From the NCBI RefSeq assembly GCF_030867095.1, contig NC_081828.1, positions 1,441,001-1,505,000 on the forward strand: 64,000 nt of DNA, written 5' to 3'. This document shows positions 11,506-20,519 of the stretch, piece by piece; position 1 is the first letter of the stretch; every line of letters begins with the position of its first letter. A program made the position numbers and the translations under genes. The notes beneath the pieces are model-generated. The model had not been told where the DNA came from. It searched no databases and worked only from the letters and a program-made list of their open reading frames with translations. Source of the DNA: Alligator mississippiensis. Its lineage: Eukaryota; Chordata; Crocodylia; Alligatoridae.

Positions 11506-11955
11506 TGATGTGTACACACACATGTGCCACCATGCAAGGAGGGGTCTCAGGAGGGAATGCAGCTGTAGCGTGTGCCCACATGTGTGCAGTGGGGGCACAC
11601 GGCACTGCCGGCTGTCTGAGTGGACTGCATGCCTGGGGGCGTGCAGATGCCTTGTTGTTGTGTTCCATGTGGGGGCACACGTGTGTGGGTGGCAGTGGGG
11701 GTAGTGATGTTCCTGGGGGGGGTGAATGTTCGGGAGGGGGGGTGTCATGGATGATCTGCAATGATCTGTATATGATGTGTGCACACATGCAGGCACACAC
11801 ACAAACACATGCAGGCACACACATATGCACACACACACTCACCAGTGATTATCAGTGAACACAAGGCGACACAGCGTTGCCCCTGCTCCGAGCTCCTCAC
11901 CTGCACACACACACCCAAAGTCACACACACACACACAAACACACACACGTGTGGT
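11506..11955. repeat. CA-rich satellite, left arm of a polarity switch
   Basis: TGTACACACACATG-type sequence grades into dense CACACACA runs between about 11780 and 11950. On the + strand the repeat reads CA here and flips to TG just after 11950. Confidence 0.75.
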
Positions 11956-12780
11956 TATCTGTGTGGCTGTGTGTGTGTGGGCCTGAGTGTGTTTGCCTGC
12001 TGCTGGTGTGTGAATTTCTGTATATGTAAGGCTGAGTGGTGGCAGGCCACAGGAGTGTTGTTGTTGTTGGTGTGTGTGTGCATGTGCACGCCTGAATGCT
12101 GGCATTCTACAGAGATGTGTTGTGTATGTGGCTGAGTGTGTGCATGTATGTGTGGCTGAGTGTTGGCATGCTACAGGAGTGTGTTGTGTGTTGTGTGTGT
12201 GTTGCTGTGTGTGATGTTGTGTGTCAGCGTGTTTGCCTGCTGCTAGTGTGTGACACTGAGCACATGCAAGGTAGAGTGCTGGCGTACCACAGGGGCATGT
12301 TGTTGCATGTGTGTGGGACTATGTATGAGGTTGTGTGTGTGTGGGGGGGGAGTGTGTTTCCCTGCTCCTGGTGTGTAAGGTTAGGTGTACATGAGGCTGA
12401 GCACTGCAGTGCTACGGGATTATATTGTTGGGGGGTGTGTGGTTGTGTGCCTGTCTATGTGTGTGTGCACGTGTGGGTGTGTGTGGTTGTGTGTGCCTCT
12501 GTGTGTGTGTGGCTGTTGACGTGTGTCAGTGTGACTATGTGTACGGTTGTGTCTATGTGCCTGGCTGTGGGTGTGTACCCGGTTGTGTGTGTGGGTGTAT
12601 GTCTGTGTGCCCGTGTGTGTGGCTGTGTGCCTCTGTGTGCACGCGTGTGTGTGCATGGCCGAGCACATTCCCCTGCCACAGGTGGTGCACACACGGAGCT
12701 GAGCATAGCCGTGCTGCTGCGTGCGTGTGCGTGTGGCCAGTGGCTGGGTGTGTCACAGCACGTGAGGCCGTGCCCGTGGG
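11956..12780. repeat. TG-rich minisatellite with about 60/120-bp units, right arm
   Basis: TG-dominated sequence carries a recurring longer unit. A block of the form GCTGAGTG-TGGCA--CTACAGGAGTGT appears near 12032, 12088, 12153, 12271 and 12396. The block ending GTTTGCCTGC ends at 12000 and again at exactly 12240, with a variant (GTTTCCCTGC) ending at 12365. Sub-units of about 60 bp seem to be arranged in 120-bp higher-order units. Confidence 0.75.
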
Positions 12781-14880
12781 TGTGTGCTGGCTGTGCTGCC
12801 CGGATCACGCCGAGGACGTCAACCCGCAGCAGCTTCCCCAACCCGCCCCTCGCTCCACGCAGCCCAGCCCCGCTGCCCCCGCCGGCCCCGGCCCCCGGCA
12901 CGGCCTGGCCCTGTGACCACGGGCACCCTGCTCTGCTCCCGCAGCAGTGAAAGTGGGCGGGCGGGTGGGGGCCAGGCTGGCGTGCAATAGAGGAAGAGCG
13001 GTAGAAAGGGCAGGAAACGTGCGCCGTGTCCATTTCCCCTTGGCCCGGGCCGCGGCTCGTTCCGGACTGGGATTTGCGTAGCAGGGTTAAAAATAACGGG
13101 TATATAAAGAGCACACGGGCTGGCCGGCCCCAGTGCCGCGGAGCCGAGGGCTGCCACAGGGAGAGCACAGCCAGCGCCGAGTGCAACAGCTGGGCTGGGA
13201 GCAAGTGGATGTGCGCTTGTGTGCATGTGTGCAACCCCCAGCATGCAGGTGTGCTTATGGGCTCATGTTCCTGCCTGACACCCCGGGGTGTGCCAACCCT
13301 AAAGCGGGGTGCACCCGCATGTCCCCCAGCTTTGGGCATAGGTTCCCAGCAGTGCTTCTTTCTAGCCCAGGCCGTGGCCCCCAGGGTCCTGGTGAGCACA
13401 GAGGGGTGAGCGCTCCATCCTCCCCACCGGGAGCTGGTGGGTGCGGGGCCTGGGGGTCACTCCCCTTCCCCTGCTGGAGACTTGTCCAGCTGGGAGAAGC
13501 TGAGGCTGAGGGAGACCAGAGGCCGGGAGAGGGGCTCCGAGCCCCCGGCTGTGCAGCGCGGGGCAGGGCGCATGGAGCTGGGGCTGGGACGTGGCGCAGA
13601 GCCCTGATAACATTGTGCGCGCCGTGGTGGGGGAAGCTGCGGCCGATAAGGCGGCGTTGGCCTGGCCCTGGCCCCACCGCGAAGCGTCCCGCCGCCCTGG
13701 CGCTTTCTGTTCCTCTTTTCGCTGGAGGCAGGCGGTGTCTCCTGGCTGCCCGCCGGGCTCGAGGGTGCTCGGGAGGGTAGGGGCACTCGGGTGCATGGAG
13801 CTGCCCCAGCCCCCCAGCATGGGGTTAGCTCAGGCCGGGTCTCCAGCAACTTGGCCCTGCTGATGCCGGGGTGCACAGCCCAGGATGGGTGGGGACGTCT
13901 TGCCCCATCTGTGGCCCTCATCTGCTCCAGCTCCACCTTCCCGCCCCAGCGCCAGCTGCCGGCTGCATCCATCTCCTGGCCCCGCTGGGTGCCTGGAGTG
14001 GGGTGGGCTGGGCATGCATGTGAACTGCCCCGGGTGTGTCCTGCCAGGGCAGGGCCCTGTTCCCGAGGCATGGGGTGGTCATGGCTCCACCGGCCCCTGC
14101 ACGGTGTGTGGCCACAGCAACAGCCCGATGGAGCAGTGGAAAGCAGGCAGCTGCCCCCAGGCCCCGCTGGAGCAGGACGCCTGGGCAGACGGCACCCCTG
14201 TTCCTTGGGTGCCCGGTACTGGGACCAGCCTGGCGTGGACTGGACCCCCCTGCTCCAAGAAGTCAGGGGCAAGGCTGCTGGGGGCTGGGGCTTGGCTCCC
14301 TGCTCCATCCCTGCCTGCCCGTCCAGGTGACTGGGACAGCCGGGTAAATCATCATTACCCTTCCTCTTCCGACCCCCCTCCCACCCCCTTCATCAGCCTC
14401 CTTCCAGCCTGTTTGATCTCCTCCAGTGCAGATCCTTCCCACTTCCTAGAGGAGCTTCTGCAAACGGAGGAGTCCAGCCCAGCCGGGCGGCAGCACACCG
14501 GGCTGCGGGGATGTGGAAGAGAGCTGCCGGGCTGTGGATTTAGGAGCTGTGGGGCTGTGGATTTCGCTAATCTGCAGAGTGTGAGGCCAGCCCCAGCTCC
14601 TTTTCAATCACAAATTGAGGCATCCACCCCCAGGACTGGCTTTGAAATGAATCTGCTGGCAGCAGCCAGCCCCTGCTGGGGTTAAGGCACTGGCTTTGGG
14701 GCCGGGGAGATGAGACCAGCTTCCCCCCTGCCCAGGGGGACGAGTCGGACCCCTCGGTTCTGGGGGGCCGGGTACCAGGCAGGTGCCCATCGTGTGGACG
14801 ATGAACAGGGGCAGGAGGAGCAGGTCCTGTCTGGAGCTGGGGGTGACCATGGGGAAAGGGGGAAGCTCCTACAACCTGCC
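12781..14880. other. Intergenic sequence with one orphan TATA-type promoter
   Basis: Apart from the motif cluster at 13087-13140, only GC-driven frames are seen. I looked for exon blocks downstream of the TATA box and could not recognise any protein family. Confidence 0.45.
13087..13200 (+). promoter_or_regulatory. Orphan TATA promoter with MEF2-type site
   Basis: TTAAAAATAA at 13087-13096 fits the MEF2 consensus (YTAWWWWTAR) exactly. Four bases further is a strong TATA box, TATATAAA (13101-13108). An E-box CAGCTG lies near 13188. MEF2 site, TATA box and E-box together are typical of muscle-type promoters. No gene downstream could be identified, so the product is unknown and the call is inference from motifs. 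Confidence 0.35.
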
Positions 14881-14889
14881 CCTTCCTCC

Positions 14890-15460
14890 GAGGCCAGGTA
14901 TAAAATCCTGGGGCAGGAACCTCCTGGACATCAGATAAATCGGCTCGGCAGGTCCCTTCTCCGGGCAGCAGTTAGGGCCTCTGGAGCACTTGTTGCCTTT
15001 GAAGCCCCAGAGCCAGCTCCCTGGGGTGGGGGGGAGGGGGGAGAGAAGGCCTTTGCAGTGTGCAAGCCATTTATCCTAGATAAGAAAGCCCCCTCCTGAA
15101 ACAACCACGGGCGAGAGGCGGGGGGGCTGCCTCCACCAGCTGCTTTGCAAACCAGGGCAGGGATTCTTGGCAAAAGAGGAAAGATTTGCATAGTAGTTGC
15201 TCCTCCAGATTGCTGACATTATTTATTGCAATGCTCCACCCTTATAATTAAGGTCTGGGATGAAAGCAACTGGTAGGGCAGCTTTGGGGGCCGGGGCAGG
15301 CGGCGTGCGCCGGTGTTGTCCCCCCCCTCTGTGTTTATCATCCGTATTTTTAAACAGTCTCCTGGCGTCGGGGCAGCACAGGCTCGCGGGGGAGTTCTTA
15401 GAAAGGTAACGAGATGGGAAGCCCCGCAGCACAGCGGCTGGCGCAGATAAGGGCTATCGC
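14890..15460. promoter_or_regulatory. Candidate GATA-rich enhancer upstream of KLF17
   Basis: An AT-richer island in GC-rich DNA carries GATA motifs at 14933-14938 (AGATAA), an inverted pair at 15071-15083 (TTATC, three bases, GATAA), 15335-15339 (TTATC) and 15445-15451 (AGATAAG). It also has TTTGCATAG, TTATTTATTGCAATG and a TATAAAA at 14899. It lies about 2 kb 5' of KLF17. Non-mammalian klf17 genes are expressed in early blood, so a GATA-bound erythroid enhancer is a natural guess. Activity is not shown by the sequence. Confidence 0.4.
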
Positions 15461-15869
15461 TCTGGGACCAGCCCAACAGTAAAACTGTTCCCGGTAGCGC
15501 CTGGGCCGAGGCCAAGTGTGGCCCTGGGGGAGCAGGGGCAGACGCTGGTCTCCCCGGCCCCCGTGTGCACCCTGCTCCAGGGCCCTGGGATCTGTGGATG
15601 GGGCAGTCCTGTGCCAGGCCCTGTATGGCACAGGCCTCGGGCCAGAGTCATTGCAAGTGTGTCCTCCCTTGCACGCATGCCCAAAAGGGCAGAGCGGGGC
15701 CCTGCATGGGAAGGGCAGTCATGGAAGCGTGCACCCTCCCCGTGCACACACGCCCATCAGTGAATGAGGCAGGCCATGGATGAGGTCGCATCCACGACCT
15801 GGGAGGGGTGCGGGCGGGCCCCGGGCTTGAGGGCACAGGCCTGCTCCCCTCTGTTGCACACCCCTCACA

Positions 15870-16859
15870 CGAGCCTATGGGCACACCTGCCTTCCTTGCA
15901 CATCCATGCAGGCCTGCTCATATGTCCCAGCACACGCACATTCCTGCTGGCACCCTTGTGCTTCTTCACAGGTGCAGTTGGACGCACGCGCACACGGCTG
16001 CTTGCACACACATACTCCTGACCTTGGTGTGTGTGCGCACACACACACCTCCACACACCCTGTCAGTCGCATGCCTGCCTGCCTGCCTACACACACACAC
16101 ACACACACACACTGCTGGCATAGGCACATCCCTACCTCCCCCATGTGCATGTACACACACACAAACACACACTATAATGGTTGAGGACTGATACACACAC
16201 AAACTATTACTTGCACACTCACATGTCTGCCTCTGGGTGTGTGCATGTGTGCGTGCACACACACACGCACACACTACTGCTAACGCAAGCATGTCCCTAC
16301 CTCCCAGCAGAGAGACACTTTCTCTCACATACACACAATTTCTCTCACACCCTAACCCTAACACACACACCTACCCAGACACACACACACAAACACACAC
16401 TATAATGGTTGAGAACTGATACACACACACAAACTATTACTTGCACACTCACACACAACTGCTAACCCTAGCATGTCCCTACCTCCCAGCAGAGGCACTT
16501 TCTCTTACATACATACACTCTCTCTCTCACACCCTAACCCTAACACATACCTACCCAGACACACACACACAACACACACTATAATGGTTGAGGATCACTA
16601 ATACACACACACACACAAAACTGTCACTTGCACACTCACGTCTGCCTCTGGACACACACTACCGCTAGTGCAAGCATGTCCCTACCCTGCAGCACACTCT
16701 CGCACACATACACACACACACTCACACCCTAACCCTAAGACACACACTTACCCAGACACACACACACTATAATAGTTGAGGACTCTCACACACACACCTG
16801 TCACTTGCACACTCACATGTCTGCCTCTGGGCACGCACGCGCGCGCACACACGCGCACG

Positions 16860-16924
<65 letters not shown>

Positions 16925-16990
16925 CCGCCCGCTAGCACAGGCATGTCCCTATCCCCCCCAGTACATGCACAGACGCACACACACTCGGCC
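15870..16990. repeat. CA minisatellite with 180-230 bp units and telomere-like motifs
   Basis: The word TATAATGGTTGAG (or TATAATAGTTGAG) recurs at 16173, 16401, 16580 and 16768, and a GCATGTCCCTACC-type word recurs at about 16121, 16289, 16471, 16674 and 16941. Three units carry the dodecamer CCCTAACCCTAA (16350-16361, 16532-16543, 16727-16738), two copies of the vertebrate telomere repeat. The array ends with a pure CA run and lies directly 5' of the KLF17 promoter. Confidence 0.85.
16864..16921. repeat. Pure (CA)n microsatellite
   Basis: Nearly 60 bp of uninterrupted CA dinucleotides, the youngest-looking part of the larger array. It should be length-variable. Confidence 0.95.
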
Positions 16991-17078
16991 CCCCTCTCTG
17001 CCCCCCCCCAGGCTCTGTCCCAGACGCTGCCCGTTGCATCCCGGGGACACCTCTCCCCCTCCCCTCGTCCCGACCAAA

Positions 17079-17286
17079 CTTATCCCGGGTTTGGCCGTCG
17101 CGGCAGGGGGCGGGTCGGGGGGGGGCGTGTCCCGCCCCTCCCGCCAGCCAATCGGCGGCCCCCCTCGGCGCTATTAACAGCTGGGCGCTGCCCGCACCTC
17201 CGACTCGGGGCCGCGCGGCCGCAGATCCCGCGGGTCAGCCCCGCACCGCAGCGCACGTCTGTCCGCTCGCCCGCCCGGGACCCGCT
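17079..17286 (+). promoter_or_regulatory. KLF17: KLF17 proximal promoter and 5' UTR
   Basis: In order: CTTATC (a GATA site, 17079-17084), GC boxes (GGGGGCGTG, CCCGCCCCTCCC, about 17120-17140), a CCAAT box (17148-17152), a TATA-like TATTAA (17172-17177) and an E-box CAGCTG (17178-17183). A transcription start near 17200 would give a 5' UTR of 80-90 nt. The region lies at the left edge of a CpG island that covers exons 1 and 2. Confidence 0.55.
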
Positions 17287-17379
17287 ATGGCGGCGGCCGT
17301 GGACGAAGCCGCGCTGCCCTCCTTCGCCTCCTTCGCCGGCTTCATGCCCACGGGCGAGCGCCCGCACGAGGTCTACCAC
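17287..17379 (+). CDS. KLF17: KLF17 coding exon 1
   Basis: Encodes residues 1-31 and ends with TAC CAC before GTAAGT. It is phase 0. The following intron is only 96 nt, a multiple of three with no in-frame stop, so retention would insert 32 residues without breaking the frame. Confidence 0.85.
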
Positions 17380-19264
17380 GTAAGTGCGCGGGCCGGGCCG
17401 GGGCGGGGGTGCAGCGGGGCCGGGGCCGCGGGCACGGGCGGAGGCGCCGGGCTGACCGCCCCGTCGGTCCCGCAGGCCCGGCTGGTGCCGCACATGGAGA
17501 GCGGCGGCGGCGGCGGCATCAAGCGCGAGGACGACGATCTGGGCAAGTTCGTGGACTTGGACTTCATCCTGGCGCACACGGCGGGCTCGGGGCCGGGGCC
17601 GTCGGGCGGCTGCGCCTACCCGCTGCCCGAGACGCCCGAGAGCTGCGGGCCCCCGCACGAGGCGGACGGCTACCCCGCGGCGCACAGCTACGTGGCCGAG
17701 CTGCTGACGCCGGACCTGGCCGGGCCGTGCCGGGAGTACGCGGAGCTGCGCGCTCCGCACCCGCACCCGCACGCCCACGCGCACCTCCACGCGCGGCCGC
17801 TGCCCGGGGCCGTGAAGCGGGAGCCGGGCTCGGCCCGCGCCTGCCTGCTGGCGCCGCCGCCCCACGCCTTCCCGCGCCCGCCGGACCGCGGCCCCGCCGA
17901 GCTGGCCGCCTTCGCGCCGGGCGCCCGCGCCTTCCCGCCGCCCTTCGCCGCGCCGGGGCCGCCCCACTTCCACGGACACTTCCGCGTGCTCCGCGACCCG
18001 CCCGCGCTGCACGGGCTGCTGGTCACGCCGCCCCACTCGCCGGGCCTCGACTTCCTGCCGCCCGCGCCCGGCCCCGGCCCCGGGCCCGGCCCCGGCGCCG
18101 CCGCGCTGCCCCCCGACGCCAAGCCCCGGCGCGGCCGCAGAGCCTGGGCGCGCAAGCGGACGGCGGCGCACAACTGCGAGTACCCGGGCTGCGGCAAGAC
18201 CTACACCAAGAGCTCGCACCTCAAGGCGCACATGCGCACGCACACGGGTGGGTCGGCGTCGCGGGGGGCTGGGGCTGGCACCCGGGGCGGGGGGTCACTA
18301 GGGACGGGGACCCCGGGGGCTTGGTGGGAGTCTGGGGAATGAGCACCCAGGGCTAGGAGCCTGGGGGGGGCTTCACTACCAGGTTAGGACCCTGCGGGGC
18401 TTGGGAGGGGTCTTAGCAGGACTAGGATCCAGGGATGGGAGGTGTGGGGCTGGGACCCCAGGGGGCTTGGTACAGAGTTTGGAGATGGGACACTTTGGAG
18501 GATGGGACTGGGAGGTGGGCTGGGGTGGGGGTTGCACCCCAAGCTCCTAGCCCAGGCCCCCAGTGGGTTTGATGCAGGTCTGTGGGCTGAGTTAGGGGGC
18601 TGGGATCCTGGGGGCTAGAGCTGGCAGGCAAGCTGGGGGCCTGGGGCAGGAGCTGGGATCTAGGGAGCTGGGTAGGAGCTAGGGACTGAGACCTGGGGCT
18701 AGGAGCCAGCAGGCCGGGACCCTGGAAGTCAGAACTAGTGGGCTGGGGCAGGAGCTGGGTTAGGGGGCTGGGACTAGGGGGGGGGGTGTGTGTGTGTGTG
18801 TTGGGGGGGGAGGGTGATCCAGGGGCTGCTGCGTGGGGCTGAGTTAGGGGGCCAGGACCTGGGGTTAGGTATTGGGGGGGCCAGGGTCCCAGGGACATGT
18901 ACTGGGGGCCGGGACCCAGGGATGGGCACTGTGGGCCTGGGGGATGGATGGGGGCTGGGCCCTAGCTCAAGGGTGGGGGGTAGGGACCCTGGCATGGGTA
19001 GAGGCAGCTCCAGGCTGCCCCTGTGGCATGGGTGCCCCCCTGGGGCCGGTGCTCACCCACAGTCTCCCCCACCCCTCCTGTCCTGCAGGCGAGAAGCCGT
19101 ACCACTGCACCTGGGACGGCTGCGGCTGGAAGTTCGCGCGCTCGGACGAGCTGACCCGGCACTACCGCAAGCACACGGGGCATCGCCCCTTCCAGTGCCA
19201 CCTGTGCGAGCGTGCCTTCTCGCGCTCTGACCACCTGGCGCTGCACATGAAGCGCCACATGTAG
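17287..19264 (+). CDS. KLF17: KLF17, Krueppel-like zinc-finger transcription factor
   Basis: Three coding exons (17287-17379, 17476-18247, 19089-19264) joined at GT-AG sites give a 346-residue nuclear transcription factor. The N-terminus has the LPSFASFA motif (10-17) shared with KLF2 and KLF4. Next come a psi-K-x-E sumoylation-type IKRE (46-49), an acidic DLDFIL block (58-63), a second VKRE (144-147), a Pro/His-rich middle, the LVTPPHSP motif (213-220), a basic stretch ([11 protein letters not shown]) and three C2H2 fingers: C265-C270-H283-H287, C295-C300-H313-H317, C325-C328-H341-H345. Finger residues match the CACCC/GC-box binding type. Sequence alone places it in the KLF1/2/4/17 group. 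Adjacency to DMAP1 and ERI3, as in human, makes KLF17 the best name. The start has a good context (G at -3, G at +4). Unlike fast-evolving mammalian KLF17 it keeps KLF2/4-like motifs. Confidence 0.87.
17476..18247 (+). CDS. KLF17: KLF17 coding exon 2
   Basis: Encodes residues 32-288 and the first base of codon 289. It carries the regulatory region and all of finger 1. The donor GTGGGT interrupts the HTGEKP linker, the position used by KLF2 and KLF4. The exon is very GC-rich, with an alternating His run ([11 protein letters not shown]) and a GPGPGPG run. Confidence 0.87.
18270..18990 (+). repeat. G-rich degenerate minisatellite in KLF17 intron 2
   Basis: Repeated words of the form GGGCTGGGACC, GGGGCTAGGAGC and GGAGCTGGG fill most of intron 2. 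Guanine is strongly biased to the + (coding) strand, with many runs of three or more G at short spacing, which permits G-quadruplex formation in DNA or pre-mRNA. The repeat is too degenerate to fix one unit length. Confidence 0.7.
19089..19264 (+). CDS. KLF17: KLF17 coding exon 3
   Basis: Begins after TGTCCTGCAG with the GC that completes Gly289, encodes fingers 2 and 3 and ends at TAG after His-Met. Finger 2 ([20 protein letters not shown]) and finger 3 ([20 protein letters not shown]) are near-identical to other KLF family members. Confidence 0.93.
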
Positions 19265-20240
19265 CCCCGGCAGGGCAGGCGGCCTGGCCCAGCTGGAGCC
19301 ACTGTACATAGCAGGCAGGGCGGTTTCTAGCGGGGTAGGAAGCTTCAGGTTTGGCCCGGGGTCTTTTTCTCTCTGTAAAGTCTGGGGGGGGGGGCTGTGG
19401 GGGTGGGGGCAGCTAGGGCAGGCCAGGCAGCTCAGGACCTTCCAGACCCCTCTCAGAGGAGTGACGGGTGGGTGGGCTGGTTAAAGCCCAGCCACATGTG
19501 GCCCATCCTGGGGGGGAGCTGGGCCCTGGGGGAGGCGTGCTCCCACCCTTTGGGCTGTGGAGGGAAGCACTGGGGGTCTGGGGTGAGCACAGCACAAAGC
19601 CTTGGCAGCTGTGTGAGCAGTGCTGGGGGCTTCCCACCCCCCACCTTGCAGCCTCTGCACCCTCCTGGTGCTGCAGGATGGAGGGTGTTGGCTCTCTGCA
19701 CCTCTGCCAATTCCCAGGGGCCCATCCTGCCTTGTTATATGGTGCAAAGGGGTGCATCTCCCCCCGCAAAGCCCCCCTTGTAACGTTTGTCTGGGGCCAT
19801 CAGGCCCTTGCATGGTTTATGTCCCATGTCCCCCTCTTCCAGCCAGGGCACCGGGTGCTGCTGCAGCTCCTCTCCCCCGCGGGCCTTGTGTACAGGATAC
19901 GTGGCTCTGGCGGGGGGTGTCCTTGCCCCTGGGAGCTGCTGGGCCTGGGCTCGACTTGAAACTTCTCTCTTAAAAACTACAAGAAAAAAGGTGTTTTATG
20001 GGCAGCTGCTTCTGCAAGATGTACATTTTGTTTGTTTGTTTCTTTTTTTAAAGAAAAAAAGCCATAATATATTATTTCCTCTTGTGCGGTGCCTCTGCTT
20101 GTCCTGGGACGCTCTCCACTCCTGTCTACTGTCAGCATTGCTTAGCTCGAGCACCTCCGCAGTTTCCCCGTACGGAAGTATCGCCATTCTCCGCGATGCG
20201 GGGATCTCGGGCGCAATAAACACCCGAGCGTCAGCACGAG
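19265..20240 (+). other. KLF17: KLF17 3' UTR with poly(A) signal
   Basis: No coding frame. An AT-rich segment at about 20020-20080 (GTTTGTTTGTTTC, TAATATATTATTT) could be a stability element. The canonical AATAAA is at 20215-20220, so cleavage is expected near 20235-20245. Confidence 0.7.
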
Positions 20241-20394
20241 GAGCCGGCCGCGGCGCAGGGTGCGGCCGGGTTCCCTGTCGGTAAATATTTACATCAGAAT
20301 TAATTTCTGCTTAAAATAGCCCTGGAGGAATCTCAGGGAACGCCCTGCCCTGCGCCTGCTCGCCAGTGCTTGCCCTGCGTGGCAAGCACTGAGT

Positions 20395-20515
20395 CATGCC
20401 ACTTCCCCGTGCCTCAGTTTCCCCATCCCACCGATGGGGAAATCAAGGGGCAGAAGTGAAGCGATTTGCCTAGGGTGAGTCAGTGCCAGAGACGGCTGAA
20501 GCCGGGACATGCACC
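20395..20515. repeat. MIR-like SINE scraps in inverted arrangement
   Basis: GTGCCTCAGTTTCCCCATCC reads as the sense form of a MIR/CORE-SINE word. GATGGGGAAA followed by AGTGAAGCGATTTGCC reads as the antisense form. The two halves meet head to head and could fold back. Two fragments or a rearranged one are possible. Confidence 0.45.
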
Positions 20516-20519
20516 GGCC

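Noticed and set aside
16350-16738. CCCTAACCCTAA as a true telomere or chromosome fusion scar
   Set aside because: Each occurrence is only two units and is embedded at a fixed place in a larger CA-rich repeat unit, so local amplification explains it.
17080-18243. Long minus-strand open frame (387 codons) opposite KLF17
   Set aside because: It is an Arg/Ala/Gly-rich mirror of a GC-rich coding exon. It has no domain, splice support or initiation context, and is explained by codon-position GC bias on the sense strand.
17287-19264. KLF1, KLF2 or KLF4 as the name for the zinc-finger gene
   Set aside because: Fingers cannot separate these, and N-terminal motifs are shared. Position between the SLC6A9 side and DMAP1-ERI3 fits KLF17. 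I keep some doubt in the confidence.
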